A stretch of DNA of 64,000 nucleotides, taken from contig NZ_AFEJ02000001.1 of NCBI RefSeq assembly GCF_000238775.2, positions 3,286,001-3,350,000 of the forward strand, given 5' to 3'. Position numbers and translations under genes: made by a program. Under the pieces are notes generated by a model. The model was given only the letters and a program-made list of their open reading frames with translations. It searched no databases and was not told where the DNA came from. Of this stretch, positions 1-9,258 are shown piece by piece. Source of the DNA: Acaryochloris sp. CCMEE 5410 (GTDB lineage: Bacteria > Cyanobacteriota > Cyanobacteriia > Thermosynechococcales > Thermosynechococcaceae). The first letter of the stretch is position 1, and every line of letters starts with the position of its first letter.

Positions 1-936
1 ACTAATTATTGGTTGTCTGCCTGGATCGGATTGCAATTAAAGCAGTCTCAGGTAACCCGACTAGTACATAACAATCATTCTTTGGGAGCTGTAAAATACC
101 AATCCAGCAAGACCATTCCGTTGATCGCTAGAACCCGACTGGAGATTGAGAAAAAATGTGTAGAAACTTCTGACTGTATAATCGCTACAAGTCCGCAAGA
201 AGTAGAGCATATAAGGTCGTTAGTATCCACCAACGGTAACATTGAAATCATTCCCTGCGGAACAGACACTCAGCGGTTTCAAGCCACCGACCAACAATCA
301 GCTCGACAGAAGTTAGAGATTTCTCAAGCGTCCCACCTCATTTTGTATGTGGGTCGATTTGATCCCCGAAAAGGTATTGAAACCTTAGTTAGAGCAGTTG
401 CAAATCCCCAAGTTCAGCGCCATCAAAATGTGAATCTGATGATTGTGGGGGGAAGTCGTTCGGAGCGTAAAGATAATCAAGAAAAAAATAGAATTGAAGC
501 CATTGTCAAACAGCTAGGTTTGCAAGACCGAGTGACCTTTGCAGGTCAAATTAGCCATGAATTCTTACCTGATTACTATGCTGCTTCAGATATTTGCGTC
601 GTACCTAGCCTTTATGAACCTTTTGGGCTAGTACCCATTGAGGCGATGGCTTGTGGTACTCCAGTCATTGCCAGTGCAGTTGGAGGACTGAAATATACAG
701 TCATTGATGGAGAAACCGGGCTTTTAGTACCGCCCCAACAAGATGAAAAATTAGCCTCAGCAATTGACCACCTCATATCCAATCCTGCGAGGCGGCAAAC
801 TATGGGCAGAGCGGGACATCAGCGAGTTCTGGCTCACTTTAGTTGGAAGGGGGTAGCGAATCAACTCGACCAACTATACACCACTCAGCTCAACCATCTC
901 TACCGAGAGTTTTTCCCAGAAAATTCCGCAAGCTAA
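1..936 (+). CDS. GT4 glycosyltransferase, 5'-truncated by window edge
   Basis: The reading frame is open from base 1, so the true start lies upstream; about 311 residues are visible. The first residues (TNYWLSAWIG) and the following HSLGAVKY block look like the N-terminal domain of sucrose-phosphate-synthase-like and related GT4 enzymes. The GT-B C-terminal domain is clear: a VGRFDPRKGIE segment near visible residue 118 and the E-x7-E donor-sugar motif in EPFGLVPIEAM near residues 206-216. Members transfer a sugar from an NDP-sugar in the cytosol or at the inner membrane face. The exact donor and acceptor cannot be read from sequence. It converges on the minus-strand operon that follows. Confidence 0.9.
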   Translation, partial: TNYWLSAWIGLQLKQSQVTRLVHNNHSLGAVKYQSSKTIPLIARTRLEIEKKCVETSDCIIATSPQEVEHIRSLVSTNGNIEIIPCGTDTQRFQATDQQSARQKLEISQASHLILYVGRFDPRKGIETLVRAVANPQVQRHQNVNLMIVGGSRSERKDNQEKNRIEAIVKQLGLQDRVTFAGQISHEFLPDYYAASDICVVPSLYEPFGLVPIEAMACGTPVIASAVGGLKYTVIDGETGLLVPPQQDEKLASAIDHLISNPARRQTMGRAGHQRVLAHFSWKGVANQLDQLYTTQLNHLYREFFPENSAS

Positions 937-1030
937 AAGGGCATTTCTCAGGTAAATCTGAAGGTTCAGAAAAACACTGTTTAAACCCTGTTTAGAATTT
1001 TCAAAACTCGAGGCTTTTGTCTTGAATCAA

Positions 1031-1076
1031 CCCACTGTTTTATTTTGCTTGGAGAGCATTGAATTGACACAGTGGG
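1031..1076. terminator. Hairpin between convergent genes
   Basis: CCCACTGT (1031-1038) pairs with ACAGTGGG (1069-1076) across a 30-base loop, in the 160-base gap between a plus-strand and a minus-strand gene. There is no clean U tract on either side, so a terminator role is only suggested by position. Confidence 0.3.
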
Positions 1077-1096
1077 TCAATTCCTTATCGGAGATT

Positions 1097-2050
1097 TTAA
1101 GGAATGGCTATATGAACAATGCCATCCCCTTGGTTAACTAGAGGGTTTTGAGTATATCCAATGATGATGCCTCCACAGGGAGCCTGAATCCTGCGATTTG
1201 TATCTCCAAAAGCATCGGCGATGTAACCCAGTTTTTGACGTTGGATGACTGTTTGCCCCAGTTCAATTTGTAGATGCAAGATGCCACTACGAGACGCTCT
1301 GACCCATTTTGTACTTCTGTACATTTGAGTGGTTGGAGTGTTAGAGGTTGGGGTTGTTAGAGGCAACATCTCTAAGGCTGCCATCACCTGCAATACACCG
1401 TTAACACCAATAGCAATCGCCTCTGAATCAAATCGCAAGGCTTCTCCTGCCTCATAGAGCAAGACAGAAATCCCTTGTTTTGCAGCCGCTTGCCGAAGAG
1501 ATCCGTCACGGGTTGTGGCATGAATCATAGCTGGGGCAGCAAATGCTTGGGCACATCGATAAGTTTCGGAGTTATCCAGATTAGCCCGAATTTGGGGTAA
1601 ATTGACGCGGTGATGGGAGGCCGTATGGAGGTCAATGCCATAACTACAGTGACTGACCACTTCTTTCATAAACAGATGAGCTAAACGTGCAGCCAAAGAC
1701 CCTCGGACTGATCCAGGAAAGGAACGATTCAGATCACGTCGGTCTGGGAGATAGCGAGATTGTTCAATAAAGCCAAAAAGATTAACGATAGGGACTGCGA
1801 TTAATACACCTCTGAGTGATTTTGGCTTGACCTGTTCCAGTACCTGACGAATGATTTCCACCCCATTCAGTTCATCCCCGTGAATAGCTGCGCTTAGCCA
1901 CAAGGTTGGACCTTCACTTTGGCCGTTAACCACATGAATAGGGAGCGACAGCATGGTCTGTGTAGGTAGGCAAGCAACGGGTAGTTCGATATGCTGTTCA
2001 GTACCAGGAGCAACCGTAGTGCCTCCAATCGTAATCGGCGTCATATCCAT
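1097..2050 (-). CDS. Succinylglutamate desuccinylase/aspartoacylase family protein
   Basis: A 317-residue M14-type zinc carboxypeptidase-fold deacylase. The zinc site is visible as HGDE (H57, E60) and the later histidine in DLHT (H142). RDLNR-FPG (105-113) is the substrate carboxylate-binding block, and the glutamate in LLYEAGE (E200) fits the general base. Family members hydrolyse an amide bond to release an amino acid such as glutamate or aspartate. It is the last gene of a three-gene minus-strand operon with an RimK-like ligase (8 bases upstream) and an RimB-like protease. This suggests work on a glutamylated or otherwise acylated peptide or protein; the true substrate is unknown. Confidence 0.88.
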   Translation of the reverse strand: MDMTPITIGGTTVAPGTEQHIELPVACLPTQTMLSLPIHVVNGQSEGPTLWLSAAIHGDELNGVEIIRQVLEQVKPKSLRGVLIAVPIVNLFGFIEQSRYLPDRRDLNRSFPGSVRGSLAARLAHLFMKEVVSHCSYGIDLHTASHHRVNLPQIRANLDNSETYRCAQAFAAPAMIHATTRDGSLRQAAAKQGISVLLYEAGEALRFDSEAIAIGVNGVLQVMAALEMLPLTTPTSNTPTTQMYRSTKWVRASRSGILHLQIELGQTVIQRQKLGYIADAFGDTNRRIQAPCGGIIIGYTQNPLVNQGDGIVHIAIP

Positions 2051-2058
2051 TCAATACC

Positions 2059-2964
2059 CTAATACTTGATGCGATCGCGGTTCTTACCCGGCCCAGCATT
2101 CTTCTCTAAAAATTCAATGATTTTACCCGCAACATCCACGCCCGTTGCTGATTCAATTCCCTCCAAGCCGGGAGTAGAATTGACTTCCATCACCACAGGA
2201 CCATGATTGGAGCGTAACAAATCCACCCCCGCAACCCGCAACCCCATCGCTTTAGCTGCCCTTACAGCAGTACTCCGCTCCTCAGGAGTCAGCTTAATCT
2301 TGGAGGCGTTACCCCCTCGATGAATGTTCGAGCGGAACTCACCGGGAGCCCCCTGACGCTTCATAGACGCCACGATCCGATCTCCAATGACGAAACAACG
2401 GATATCCATGCCCCCCGCTTCTTTGATAAATTCTTGAACCAGGATATTGGCATCGAGTCCCCGAAACGCTTCAATCACAGATTTTGCAGCCTGATAGGTT
2501 TCTGTAAGGACTACACCAATCCCCTGAGTCCCTTCCAGGAGCTTAATCACTAGGGGTGCTCCACCCACACTCTTAATCAACCCATCAATATCTTTGGAAG
2601 AGTGGGCAAATCCCGTTACAGGAAGGCCAATTCCTTTCTGAGACAAAATTTGCAGGCAGCGGAGCTTATCACGGGACCGTGAAATCGCTTGGGACTCATT
2701 AGCTGAAAATACTCCCATCACCTCAAATTGGCGGACAACAGCCGTCCCATAAAAGGTTTTAGAAGCACCGATACGAGGAATAATCGCATCGTATCCTTCT
2801 AGGGCTTCCTCCTGGTAAATCACTTTGGGTTTATGAGCCGTGATATTCATGTAACAGCGTAGATAGTCAATCACATGCATCTCATGCCCTCGCTCAGTAC
2901 CCGCTTCATTCAACCGCTGAGTTGAATAGAGAGATTTTTGCCGGGAGAGAATTGCAATTTTCAT
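2059..2964 (-). CDS. rimK: RimK-family alpha-L-glutamate ligase (ATP-grasp)
   Basis: A 301-residue ATP-grasp protein with the RimK layout. There is an N-terminal pre-ATP-grasp domain (MKIAILSR start), a glycine-rich ATP loop in [11 protein letters not shown] near residues 142-152, and a C-terminal metal/ATP block ending in [14 protein letters not shown]. RimK in other bacteria adds glutamates to the C-terminus of ribosomal protein S6; cyanobacterial relatives may use other acceptors. It sits 15 bases downstream of the RimB-like gene and 8 bases upstream of the desuccinylase-like gene, so the three are almost certainly cotranscribed. Confidence 0.9.
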   Translation of the reverse strand: MKIAILSRQKSLYSTQRLNEAGTERGHEMHVIDYLRCYMNITAHKPKVIYQEEALEGYDAIIPRIGASKTFYGTAVVRQFEVMGVFSANESQAISRSRDKLRCLQILSQKGIGLPVTGFAHSSKDIDGLIKSVGGAPLVIKLLEGTQGIGVVLTETYQAAKSVIEAFRGLDANILVQEFIKEAGGMDIRCFVIGDRIVASMKRQGAPGEFRSNIHRGGNASKIKLTPEERSTAVRAAKAMGLRVAGVDLLRSNHGPVVMEVNSTPGLEGIESATGVDVAGKIIEFLEKNAGPGKNRDRIKY

Positions 2965-2979
2965 AATTTCAATAACAGA

Positions 2980-3420
2980 TTAGGGAGCGATGGCTTTACT
3001 TTGAAGATAGGAATTACCTGCATCAATCATGAAGCGTTGGCGCAGTGCCTCCCGACCCAGTAGCATTCTAAATCCCATAGCACTTCGATTCGTGAGGGTC
3101 ATTTCTATCGCCCATTGGTGGGGACCAAGTTCAATCTTCGTTTGAATAACAGGACGCAACTCAGTATGCCCGCCTGAATCTCGGATCTGGCGCTCCTCTA
3201 GCAGTTCAGCCTCAGCCGTCAAGGTGGTGAGTTCATCTTTTTGGTTCGGGTGAACCTTAAACCGTACCATGGCTTTTCCTTGGTGCTGAAATCGTTCAAC
3301 ATCAAAGGCATGGAGGGCAGAAGTACGTGCCCCAGTATCAATTTTGGCTTTGACATGGGTGATACTTAAATCGGGGAACGATACCCATTCGCGCCAGCCA
3401 ATAATTGGTAAGTTAGGCAA
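2980..3420 (-). CDS. RimB-like retropepsin-fold protein (RimK/LysX family, 'ATP-dependent zinc protease')
   Basis: A 146-residue protein of the PF05618 family. The D28-T29-G30 motif in AKIDTGARTSALHA is the retropepsin-like catalytic signature; the C-terminal FRMLLGREAL block is also typical. In Pseudomonas the relative RimB is reported to counteract RimK glutamylation. It is the first gene of the minus-strand operon, and the RimK partner starts 15 bases after its stop. The older name 'zinc protease' may be misleading for this fold. Confidence 0.85.
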   Translation of the reverse strand: MPNLPIIGWREWVSFPDLSITHVKAKIDTGARTSALHAFDVERFQHQGKAMVRFKVHPNQKDELTTLTAEAELLEERQIRDSGGHTELRPVIQTKIELGPHQWAIEMTLTNRSAMGFRMLLGREALRQRFMIDAGNSYLQSKAIAP

Positions 3421-3627
3421 AGATAAAGGGCCTCATTAGTAACGCCCTTTATCTTACGATGCATTCTTCGCATCTTGAAACGAACAAGAGAGCGCCGTTA
3501 TTTAACTAAACCAGATCTCAGGGCACGAACCGCAGCTTCCGTCCGATCGCTCGCACAAAGCTTACTCAAAATATTGCGGACGTGGGTTTTTACCGTACCC
3601 ATACTCAAAAATAGAGACTCAGAAATA

Positions 3628-4788
3628 GGGAGCGTGTCACTTCTTTGAGAGGAAAATGATAATTGATCTTAGATGATCCCTCTTATTGACTATGACACCA
3701 GAAGAAGAACAAGAATTCAATGCTTGCGTCACACGCATTTCAGAACTGCTGTATCAAGACTCCCAATCCCAGTCTCTGCCCATGAAGACTTTGGCAGAGA
3801 TTGAATGCACCGTTCGGACTCAACTGCAAACTCATGTGTCGCCTCAAATGGGTCTTTTTTATCGACCAAGTTAGCCCGCCAGATGTCGGAGAATATCGAC
3901 GGACCTTAAAAAGCATTCTGGGCAAACTCAACCTCACTCGGACCCAAGCAACAGCCCTCAAGGTCAAGCCCAACAGTCAGTTAAGCCCCTACTTAGAGAT
4001 GTGCGCCCTGCGTATTAGTGCCAATGTTTCCTATGCCCATGCATCAGAGGATCTAGCAGTTTTAACGGGTATCACAGTCAGCTCCAAAACGCAGCAGCGT
4101 CTCGTTCATCGTCAAACCTTCAGTCCACCCTCTTTGACGCAAGGAGTCACTCAGCTCAGCTTAGATGGGGGCAATATTCGGTTGATTACTCCAAAAGGGG
4201 AACCCTGCCACTGGCGTGGTTATAAAGCAGTTCGCATCAATGGCGATAGGGTTGGCTTGGCCTACTATCAAGACCATACTTCCCTCTGCCTGGCGGTGAA
4301 CCGCTTCAGATTTGCTGCAAGGGTTTACTGTCTTGGGATGGTCATGTTGGGATTTGGAAGCTTTACCGACAGATGAGACTGCCAACTCAACAGGAGCAGA
4401 TCCTAGACTGGTTCCACTTGATGGAGAATTTACATAAAGTCGGTGGGTCACTCAAACGGCTGCAGCAAGCTGAAACCTTTTGTGGAGAGGGAAGATTGAT
4501 GAGGCCATCGATTTGTTCTGTGGTTTGAGCAAACCTCAGGCTAAACGGTTCTGTCAGTATTTGCGAGACCACCGAGAGCGGATTCCCAACTATGGTTACT
4601 ATCAAGCTGAGGGAATACCCATTGGCTCTGGTGCCGTTGAGTCGCTTGTTAAGCAAATTGACCGAAGGACAAAGATTTCAGGTGCGCAATGGCAAGAAAA
4701 ACATATCCCCAAAGTCCTAGCTCATCGCTGTGCCTATCTCAATCGACAACTTGACTCTATTTTTCTCCTGAAAAAGTGACACGCTCCC
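3628..4788 (+). mobile_element. ISKra4-like insertion sequence, 1161 bp
   Basis: The ends are inverted repeats starting GGGAGCGTGTCACTT (3628 inward) and the same sequence read from 4788 on the other strand. The element is flanked by a 9-base duplication TCAGAAATA (3619-3627 and 4789-4797). It lies inside the HTH part of a response regulator. The transposase remnant inside resembles the ISKra4 family. Confidence 0.88.
3686..4779 (+). pseudogene. ISKra4-family transposase, multiply frameshifted
   Basis: Three reading frames carry consecutive parts of one transposase. An N-terminal helix region runs 3692-3874, a central part ends near 4330 (LSPYLEMCALRISANVSY, then QLSLDGGNIRL with a catalytic Asp), and C-terminal parts follow (GDGHVGIWK recovered after a shift near 4335, then IPIGSGAVESLVKQIDRR). 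Frame changes near 3870, 4335 and 4480 break it. One shift could be programmed in this family, but three argue for decay. Confidence 0.82.
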
Positions 4789-5051
4789 TCAGAAATATCA
4801 GCGTTACTGTATCCGCCAACGATGAGTCCTAAGACCTCTAATTCTTGTTCCGTTAACGGAGATGTTTGCAGCACGTCCGCGGCATCGGGTTCAAGGCCCT
4901 GAATTGACACCTTGTCACCGGCAGGCTTTTCAGAAGCAGACAGCGAGCCATTGCGGATCTGCTCCAAAACAATACTGGCAACCGTTGGGTCAATCCAAGA
5001 ATGGTTTTCCGCTGTAGTTCTTACCGCTTCAATCAACTGATCAATATCCGT

Positions 5052-6187
5052 CAGGACTTACGCATTGACACGGGTTTTATTTTGTGGGTTGAAAGATAAA
5101 GGCCGTTAATGTTCTCCCTCTGTTGCGAATACCCAGCAAGCCTTCAACTGCTCAGTGCACCCAAGACCTTTATGTCCGCTATCTCCTAGCTCAACCCCAA
5201 GGAGATGGATGCAGCCATATGGCAGAAATCCTCAAAGATGTTTCTCACGACAGCATCAACCGCTTTTTGCTTCGAGAACGCTATGAGCCCAAAGATCTAT
5301 TTGATTTACTTGCAGACAATGAATGGATTGAGCTGACCGGAGGCGTTTTGAGTGCTGATGATACTGTTCTTGAGAAACTCTACAGCAACCCCAAGAAAAT
5401 GGACCTGTTGGGATATTACTGGAGTAGCAAACATAGCAAACCGATTTGGGAATCCCCTTAATCACCCTGTACTACACCAGTCCCAATGGCTTGAGAGTCC
5501 CCATTAACTATCGTATTTATGACAAACAGGAGGGCAAAACCAAGAATCAATATCTCCAGGAAATGCTCCAAGAGGTTTTAGCTTGGGGGCTTCGACCGAC
5601 GACCTTCACCAGCGATGCTTGGTATGCATCCAAGGCCAATCTCAATTTACTCAAAGACGTGCAATTGGGATTCCTGGTTGGTGTTGCCAAAAATCGACAG
5701 GTGCGATTGGGCCAGAGCCAGTATCAACGCGTGGATACCCTTGTCATCCCTGAACAAGGATTACATGTTTACCTCAAAGGGGTGGGCATCGTGAAGGTTT
5801 TTGCCAGCGATTCAAAACGAATCGTGTCGCTATTACCTTCTGTATGCGCCAGACCCGAAGGAGCTTGCTATTGCAGGTAAAGCTGAGTTTGAGCATTTAC
5901 ACACACTCCACTGGGGCATTGAATGCTTTCATCGTGCAGGCAAACAATTGTGTGGACTTCAGCGGTTTCGTGTGCGTTTAACTGAGACTGTTCATACCCA
6001 TGTGTTTTGTGCGCTGAGGGCTTTTGTAGAGCTGGAATTACAAGTTTGGCATCAACAGATAGACAACTGGTATGCCCTACAACGCAAGTTATATCAAGAG
6101 GTTGCTCGACAATTCATTCTTGAACAACCACTGCTGGGATGGCTCTCTTGAACATTGGGGGTAATTTCTGTCAATGCGTTAGTCCTG
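5052..6187 (+). mobile_element. IS4-superfamily-type insertion sequence, 1136 bp
   Basis: The ends are CAGGACTTACGCATTGACA at 5052 and, on the other strand from 6187, CAGGACTAACGCATTGACA (one mismatch). A 5-base duplication TCCGT flanks it (5047-5051 and 6188-6192). It inserted into the receiver/linker boundary of the response regulator. A 5-base duplication and this DDE transposase would suit an ISH3- or IS701-like group; the precise family is uncertain. Confidence 0.85.
5123..6151 (+). pseudogene. DDE transposase (IS4/IS701/ISH3-like), two frameshifts
   Basis: Three overlapping frames carry one transposase: 5123-5455 (GVLSADDTVLEK, first Asp), 5456-5815 (TFTSDAWYASKANL, second Asp) and 5816-6151 (HTLHWGIECFHRAGKQ, the Glu region). 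Frame changes lie near 5455 and 5815. The protein would be about 340 residues if intact, normal for the family. The element is therefore inactive on its own. Confidence 0.82.
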
Positions 6188-6461
6188 TCCGTATCTTTCA
6201 CGCAGTAGGAGTCTGTCCCCGCTGCAAACGCAGCCAGAACTTCTGTCGCATGATGGTGCATCGTTAAGATCAAAATCTTCGTATTTTGGGGGTTTGTCTG
6301 GGTGCTTGACTTCTTAAACCGCTGCACTAGTTCAATACCATCCATATCTGGCAAGCCTAAATCGACAATAGCCACATCAGGCAGTTGATCCTATAACAGC
6401 CGCAATCCCTCCGTTGCCGTCGCGGCTTCACCTACAATCTCAATATCTGCTTGCTCTTCTA

Positions 6462-7606
6462 ATACCAAATCTGACTCATTAACCCCCGAAATATCTCATC
6501 TGTCAAGCTGGCCACCAATGGTACTGCGTTAGAGCTTTAATGTCCGATTGCATGGTCATTAAAGTTCGACAGCGCTGCTCGAGAACATCTTCGAGGTCAT
6601 CCAGGGTCTCAAACACCGATTGGCCAGTGGTTCGTCCGCTAGCCGCCACAACCGTTCAGCGGCTGTAGCTCTGGAGAATAGGGGGTAAAACCTTCAGATG
6701 AATGCCAGGTGGCACCACCCGATTCTTACAGGTATGCCATCCGGCTCCATCCAGAACGAGAAGAATCTGTTTGTGCTTTCCCGCTCCAACTTGCTGAGCA
6801 AAGCTTTGTAGGGCTTGATTAAACCATTCTCCATTGACCCGAGGCAGAATGAACCATTCGGTATCGCCAGTTGCGGGATGAACGAATCCGTACAGATAAG
6901 TCCATTCATAGCGATGGTCCACCTCAGCAATTGGACGCTGACCCACAGGCGCCCAAATCTTTCGAATAATGGGTTTAAGGCCTAAACGATGTTCATCCAA
7001 GGACCAAACTTCGACCTGAGCATTAGGGTAGCGTCGCTCCAATTCTGCTTTGTACTCAGGCAGTTTTTTTAAAAGCGGCTTGGGCCTCTGGTTCACCTTT
7101 ACGGTGGTGAGGACGTGGGCATTGCAGGGACTGCTCCAATCGCTTGAGATAGTCCCAACCGCGTTGGGGCCAAACCTTATCGACTCCTGTCATCTGAGCG
7201 ATGACCTGGGCTACTTTGGGGCCGTTCCATAGACCACCGTCGGCGGGTGGGGTTTGTAGACGAGTCAACAATTGTGCACATTGGTCTTGAGTCAGAAGAC
7301 TGCGAGATTGATGAGGTCGCTTATCTTTGCGTCGGTTGCGTAACCCATGGGCGCCATTGTGGTTATACTCCCTGACGATTTCTCGAGCGTAATCGTAGTT
7401 GAGACCGACCACTTGGGCTGCTTGAGTTAGCGTTGTTTGCTCACTGACGAGCCACAGCAGATGCCAGCGGCGCGATTCTACTGGGTCTTGGCTGGCTCGA
7501 TAATGAGACTTCAGCTCGTCAGGCGAAAAATGAGGTTCTAGATACAGTTTTCTTGGCATTCTTTAATTATGCATTATATCGGGCCTATATGAATCGGATT
7601 TGGTAT
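6462..7606 (-). mobile_element. IS630-type insertion sequence at a deletion scar, 1145 bp
   Basis: The ends match as imperfect inverted repeats: ATACCAAATCTGACTCAT at the left and ATACCAAATCCGATTCAT read inward from the right. They are flanked by TA on both sides (6460-6461, 7607-7608), as expected for IS630/Tc1-mariner elements. Unusually, the flanks belong to two different genes: a minus-strand response regulator on the left and a plus-strand channel-like gene on the right, both missing their 5' parts. Confidence 0.82.
6503..7559 (-). pseudogene. IS630-family transposase, decayed at the 3' end
   Basis: The N-terminal half (7559-7056) has the helix-turn-helix region and ends at an A7 run, where the frame shifts +1 into 7096-6656. 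The second half carries VWSLDEHRLGLKP (first Asp) and LVLDGAGWH (second Asp). The PPYSPELQPAERLW-like third block can be restored only by adding single bases near 6680, after which the C-terminus runs to TGA at 6503-6505. The A7 site may be programmed slippage, which is known in IS630 elements; the later single-base losses look like decay. Confidence 0.82.
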
Positions 7607-7608
7607 TA

Positions 7609-9004
7609 GATCAGGTGGTGGGCTTTTTCCCTCGCTTAGGCGGAGCCCTGATCTTATCTCCTAGTGGCCTAGGGGATTGCCACCGTGGCTAAATTAATCA
7701 CCACTCGGGGACTCAGAGCCTTCAACCTCGATAATCAACTCCAACAGCAAGCGGGGTTGGAGATGGAGGCCGATACGATTTCTATAAGTGCCACCCTCGG
7801 TAACGTGGTCTATTGGTTCACGTTTCTCTTGTTTTTGCCAGCCATCTTGGAGACGCTGCAACTGCAAGGGATGACTCAACCGATTGAGAAGCTACTGAAC
7901 GATATCTTTGTTATCTTCCCCAATATTTTGGCAGCCCTCTTGATTGGAGGAGCCGGTTGGCTGCTGGCCCAAGTGATTCGGCGCGTGGTCACCAACTTGC
8001 TCGTCGCCATGGGCACGGATCAACTCAGTCAGCGTTTAGGACTGCCTCAAGCCTCACCCCACCAGTCTCTATCTCGCTTAATTGGGACGATTGTGTATGT
8101 TTTGGTGCTAATTCCCATCGCCATTGCGGCCCTGACGGCACTGAAAGTGGAGGCCATCTCCACCCCCGCAATTTCAGCTTTGACGGAGGTAATGACCACC
8201 CTGCCCCAAATCTTTACCGCTGGCTTTATCCTGGTAATTGCTTATTTTATCGGTCGCTTCCTCTCCGAATTAACCGGCCAGTTTTTAGCTGGGATTGGGT
8301 TTGACAATCTCTTACAGTGGCTAGGGATATCGGAACCCACCGATGCTCCCCCTGCCCCCTCTGACTCTGACGCCTCCCTTTCTGTATCGACTCCCCAACC
8401 CTCGGCAATAGCGGGCTTGATTGTCTGGGTAGCGGTGATGCTATTTGCGGCGGTTGCAGCGACGGATTTACTGGCCCTGCCCAGCTTAACCGTAATTGTT
8501 CAGGATTTTATCGTCTTGTTGGGGCGGGTTCTCGGTGGTTTAGCGGTGTGGATCGTGGGGGTCTATCTGGCGAATTGGTCCTACCGCTTAGCCTGGATTA
8601 TTCATGACATTTTTCAGGAATCTCTGAAAGTCTTTCCTCATAGTGCTTTTGGCGATCTAAAGAGTGTAACGCTTTGATCTTTTTTAAGAATTTCTGAACT
8701 TCCTACCCATTAAGGGTTTGAGAAGATTTTTGTTGATCATCATGAATAATCCAGGTTAGTGGCAAGTTCCGGCAATCGGCAAGCTAAAATCCTGGGCCAA
8801 ACAGCGAGAATTGCCATTTTAGCTTTAGTGTCGGCCATGTCCCTCCAACAAATGGGCATTGCCACCAATATTGTCAATCTGGCCTTTGGGCTGATCTTGG
8901 GTGCGATCGCAGTGGCCTTTGCTTTCGCCTTTGTTTTCTGCAGTCAGTCCCTCGTGGGTGAATTCATGCGAGATTGGCTGACATCGTTTCGCAATCCAAC
9001 ATGA
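7609..9004 (+). pseudogene. MscS-like / conserved TM-helix channel protein, 5'-truncated and MITE-interrupted
   Basis: The longest stretch, 7685-8617, has repeated hydrophobic helices (ALLIGGAGWLLAQVI, GFILVIAYFIGRF, IVWVAVMLFAAVAA) typical of cyanobacterial mechanosensitive-channel-like proteins with PF05552-type TM helix repeats. Upstream homology continues from 7609 (DQVVGFFPRLGGALIL) but is broken by a frameshift and a TAG at 7670-7672 in place of Trp. A 164-base MITE sits at 8592-8755; removing it with one TTAG copy joins YRL to VASSGNRQAKILGQ and continues to 9004. The N-terminal part is missing at the IS630-type element. Confidence 0.85.
8592..8755. mobile_element. MITE, 164 bp, perfect 16-bp terminal inverted repeats
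   Basis: CCTGGATTATTCATGA (8592-8607) and its exact reverse complement (8740-8755) bound a non-coding insert. It is flanked by the 4-base duplication TTAG (8588-8591 and 8756-8759). It interrupts the channel-like pseudogene, whose frame is restored by its removal. The CC-starting ends with a 4-base duplication might point to an IS1380-like helper, which is a guess. Confidence 0.88.
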
Positions 9005-9055
9005 CCCCTCTGAATCCCCCCTCCCCAAATACCCATCCTGCTCTGTTAGCGGTAA

Positions 9056-9099
9056 AATCATCCCTATGGACGATACGCGACTCATCCATAGGAATGATT
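9056..9099. other. Imperfect hairpin in intergenic DNA
   Basis: AATCATCCCTATGGA near 9056-9070 pairs, with one G:T position, with TCCATAGGAATGATT at 9085-9099. It sits between the dead channel gene and the DUF1400 pair. No U tract follows, so its role is unclear. Confidence 0.4.
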
Positions 9100-9258
9100 C
9101 AACATTGTAAAATTACGTCCACTTTGCCGATTTTAACTCACCAAAGACAAACCATAATAAGGATTGGCAATGGGAGCCGACCTATTGTTCCTCAGTGACG
9201 GACCTGTTCCACCTCAGCGTTTTCCCAAAAAATAGAATTGAACCGAAAGGAGTATTCC

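Larger units (their letters stand above)
3498..6459 (-). pseudogene. NarL/LuxR-type response regulator, split by two insertion sequences and 5'-truncated by a third
   Basis: Reading minus: receiver-domain remnants at 6459-6193 (DLGLPDMDG phosphoacceptor block, then ILTMHH and a CVKD lysine), linker and first half of the HTH at 5046-4798, second half of the HTH at 3627-3498 (MGTVKTHVRNILSKL). Removing the insertions 5052-6187 and 3628-4788 with one copy of each target duplication restores exact joins (CVKDTDR/TDIDQLIEAVR and SNADISE/SLFLSMGT). One more lesion is visible: an in-frame TAG inside GLRLL-DQLPD. The first 25-30 codons are absent, lost at the IS630-type element at 6462. The gene is dead; its former target is unknown. 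Confidence 0.88.

Noticed and set aside
6503-6660. Treating the region after the IS630-type ORF as part of the response regulator
   Set aside because: After restoring single bases it reads as the transposase C-terminus ending at 6503, and the element end lies at 6462.
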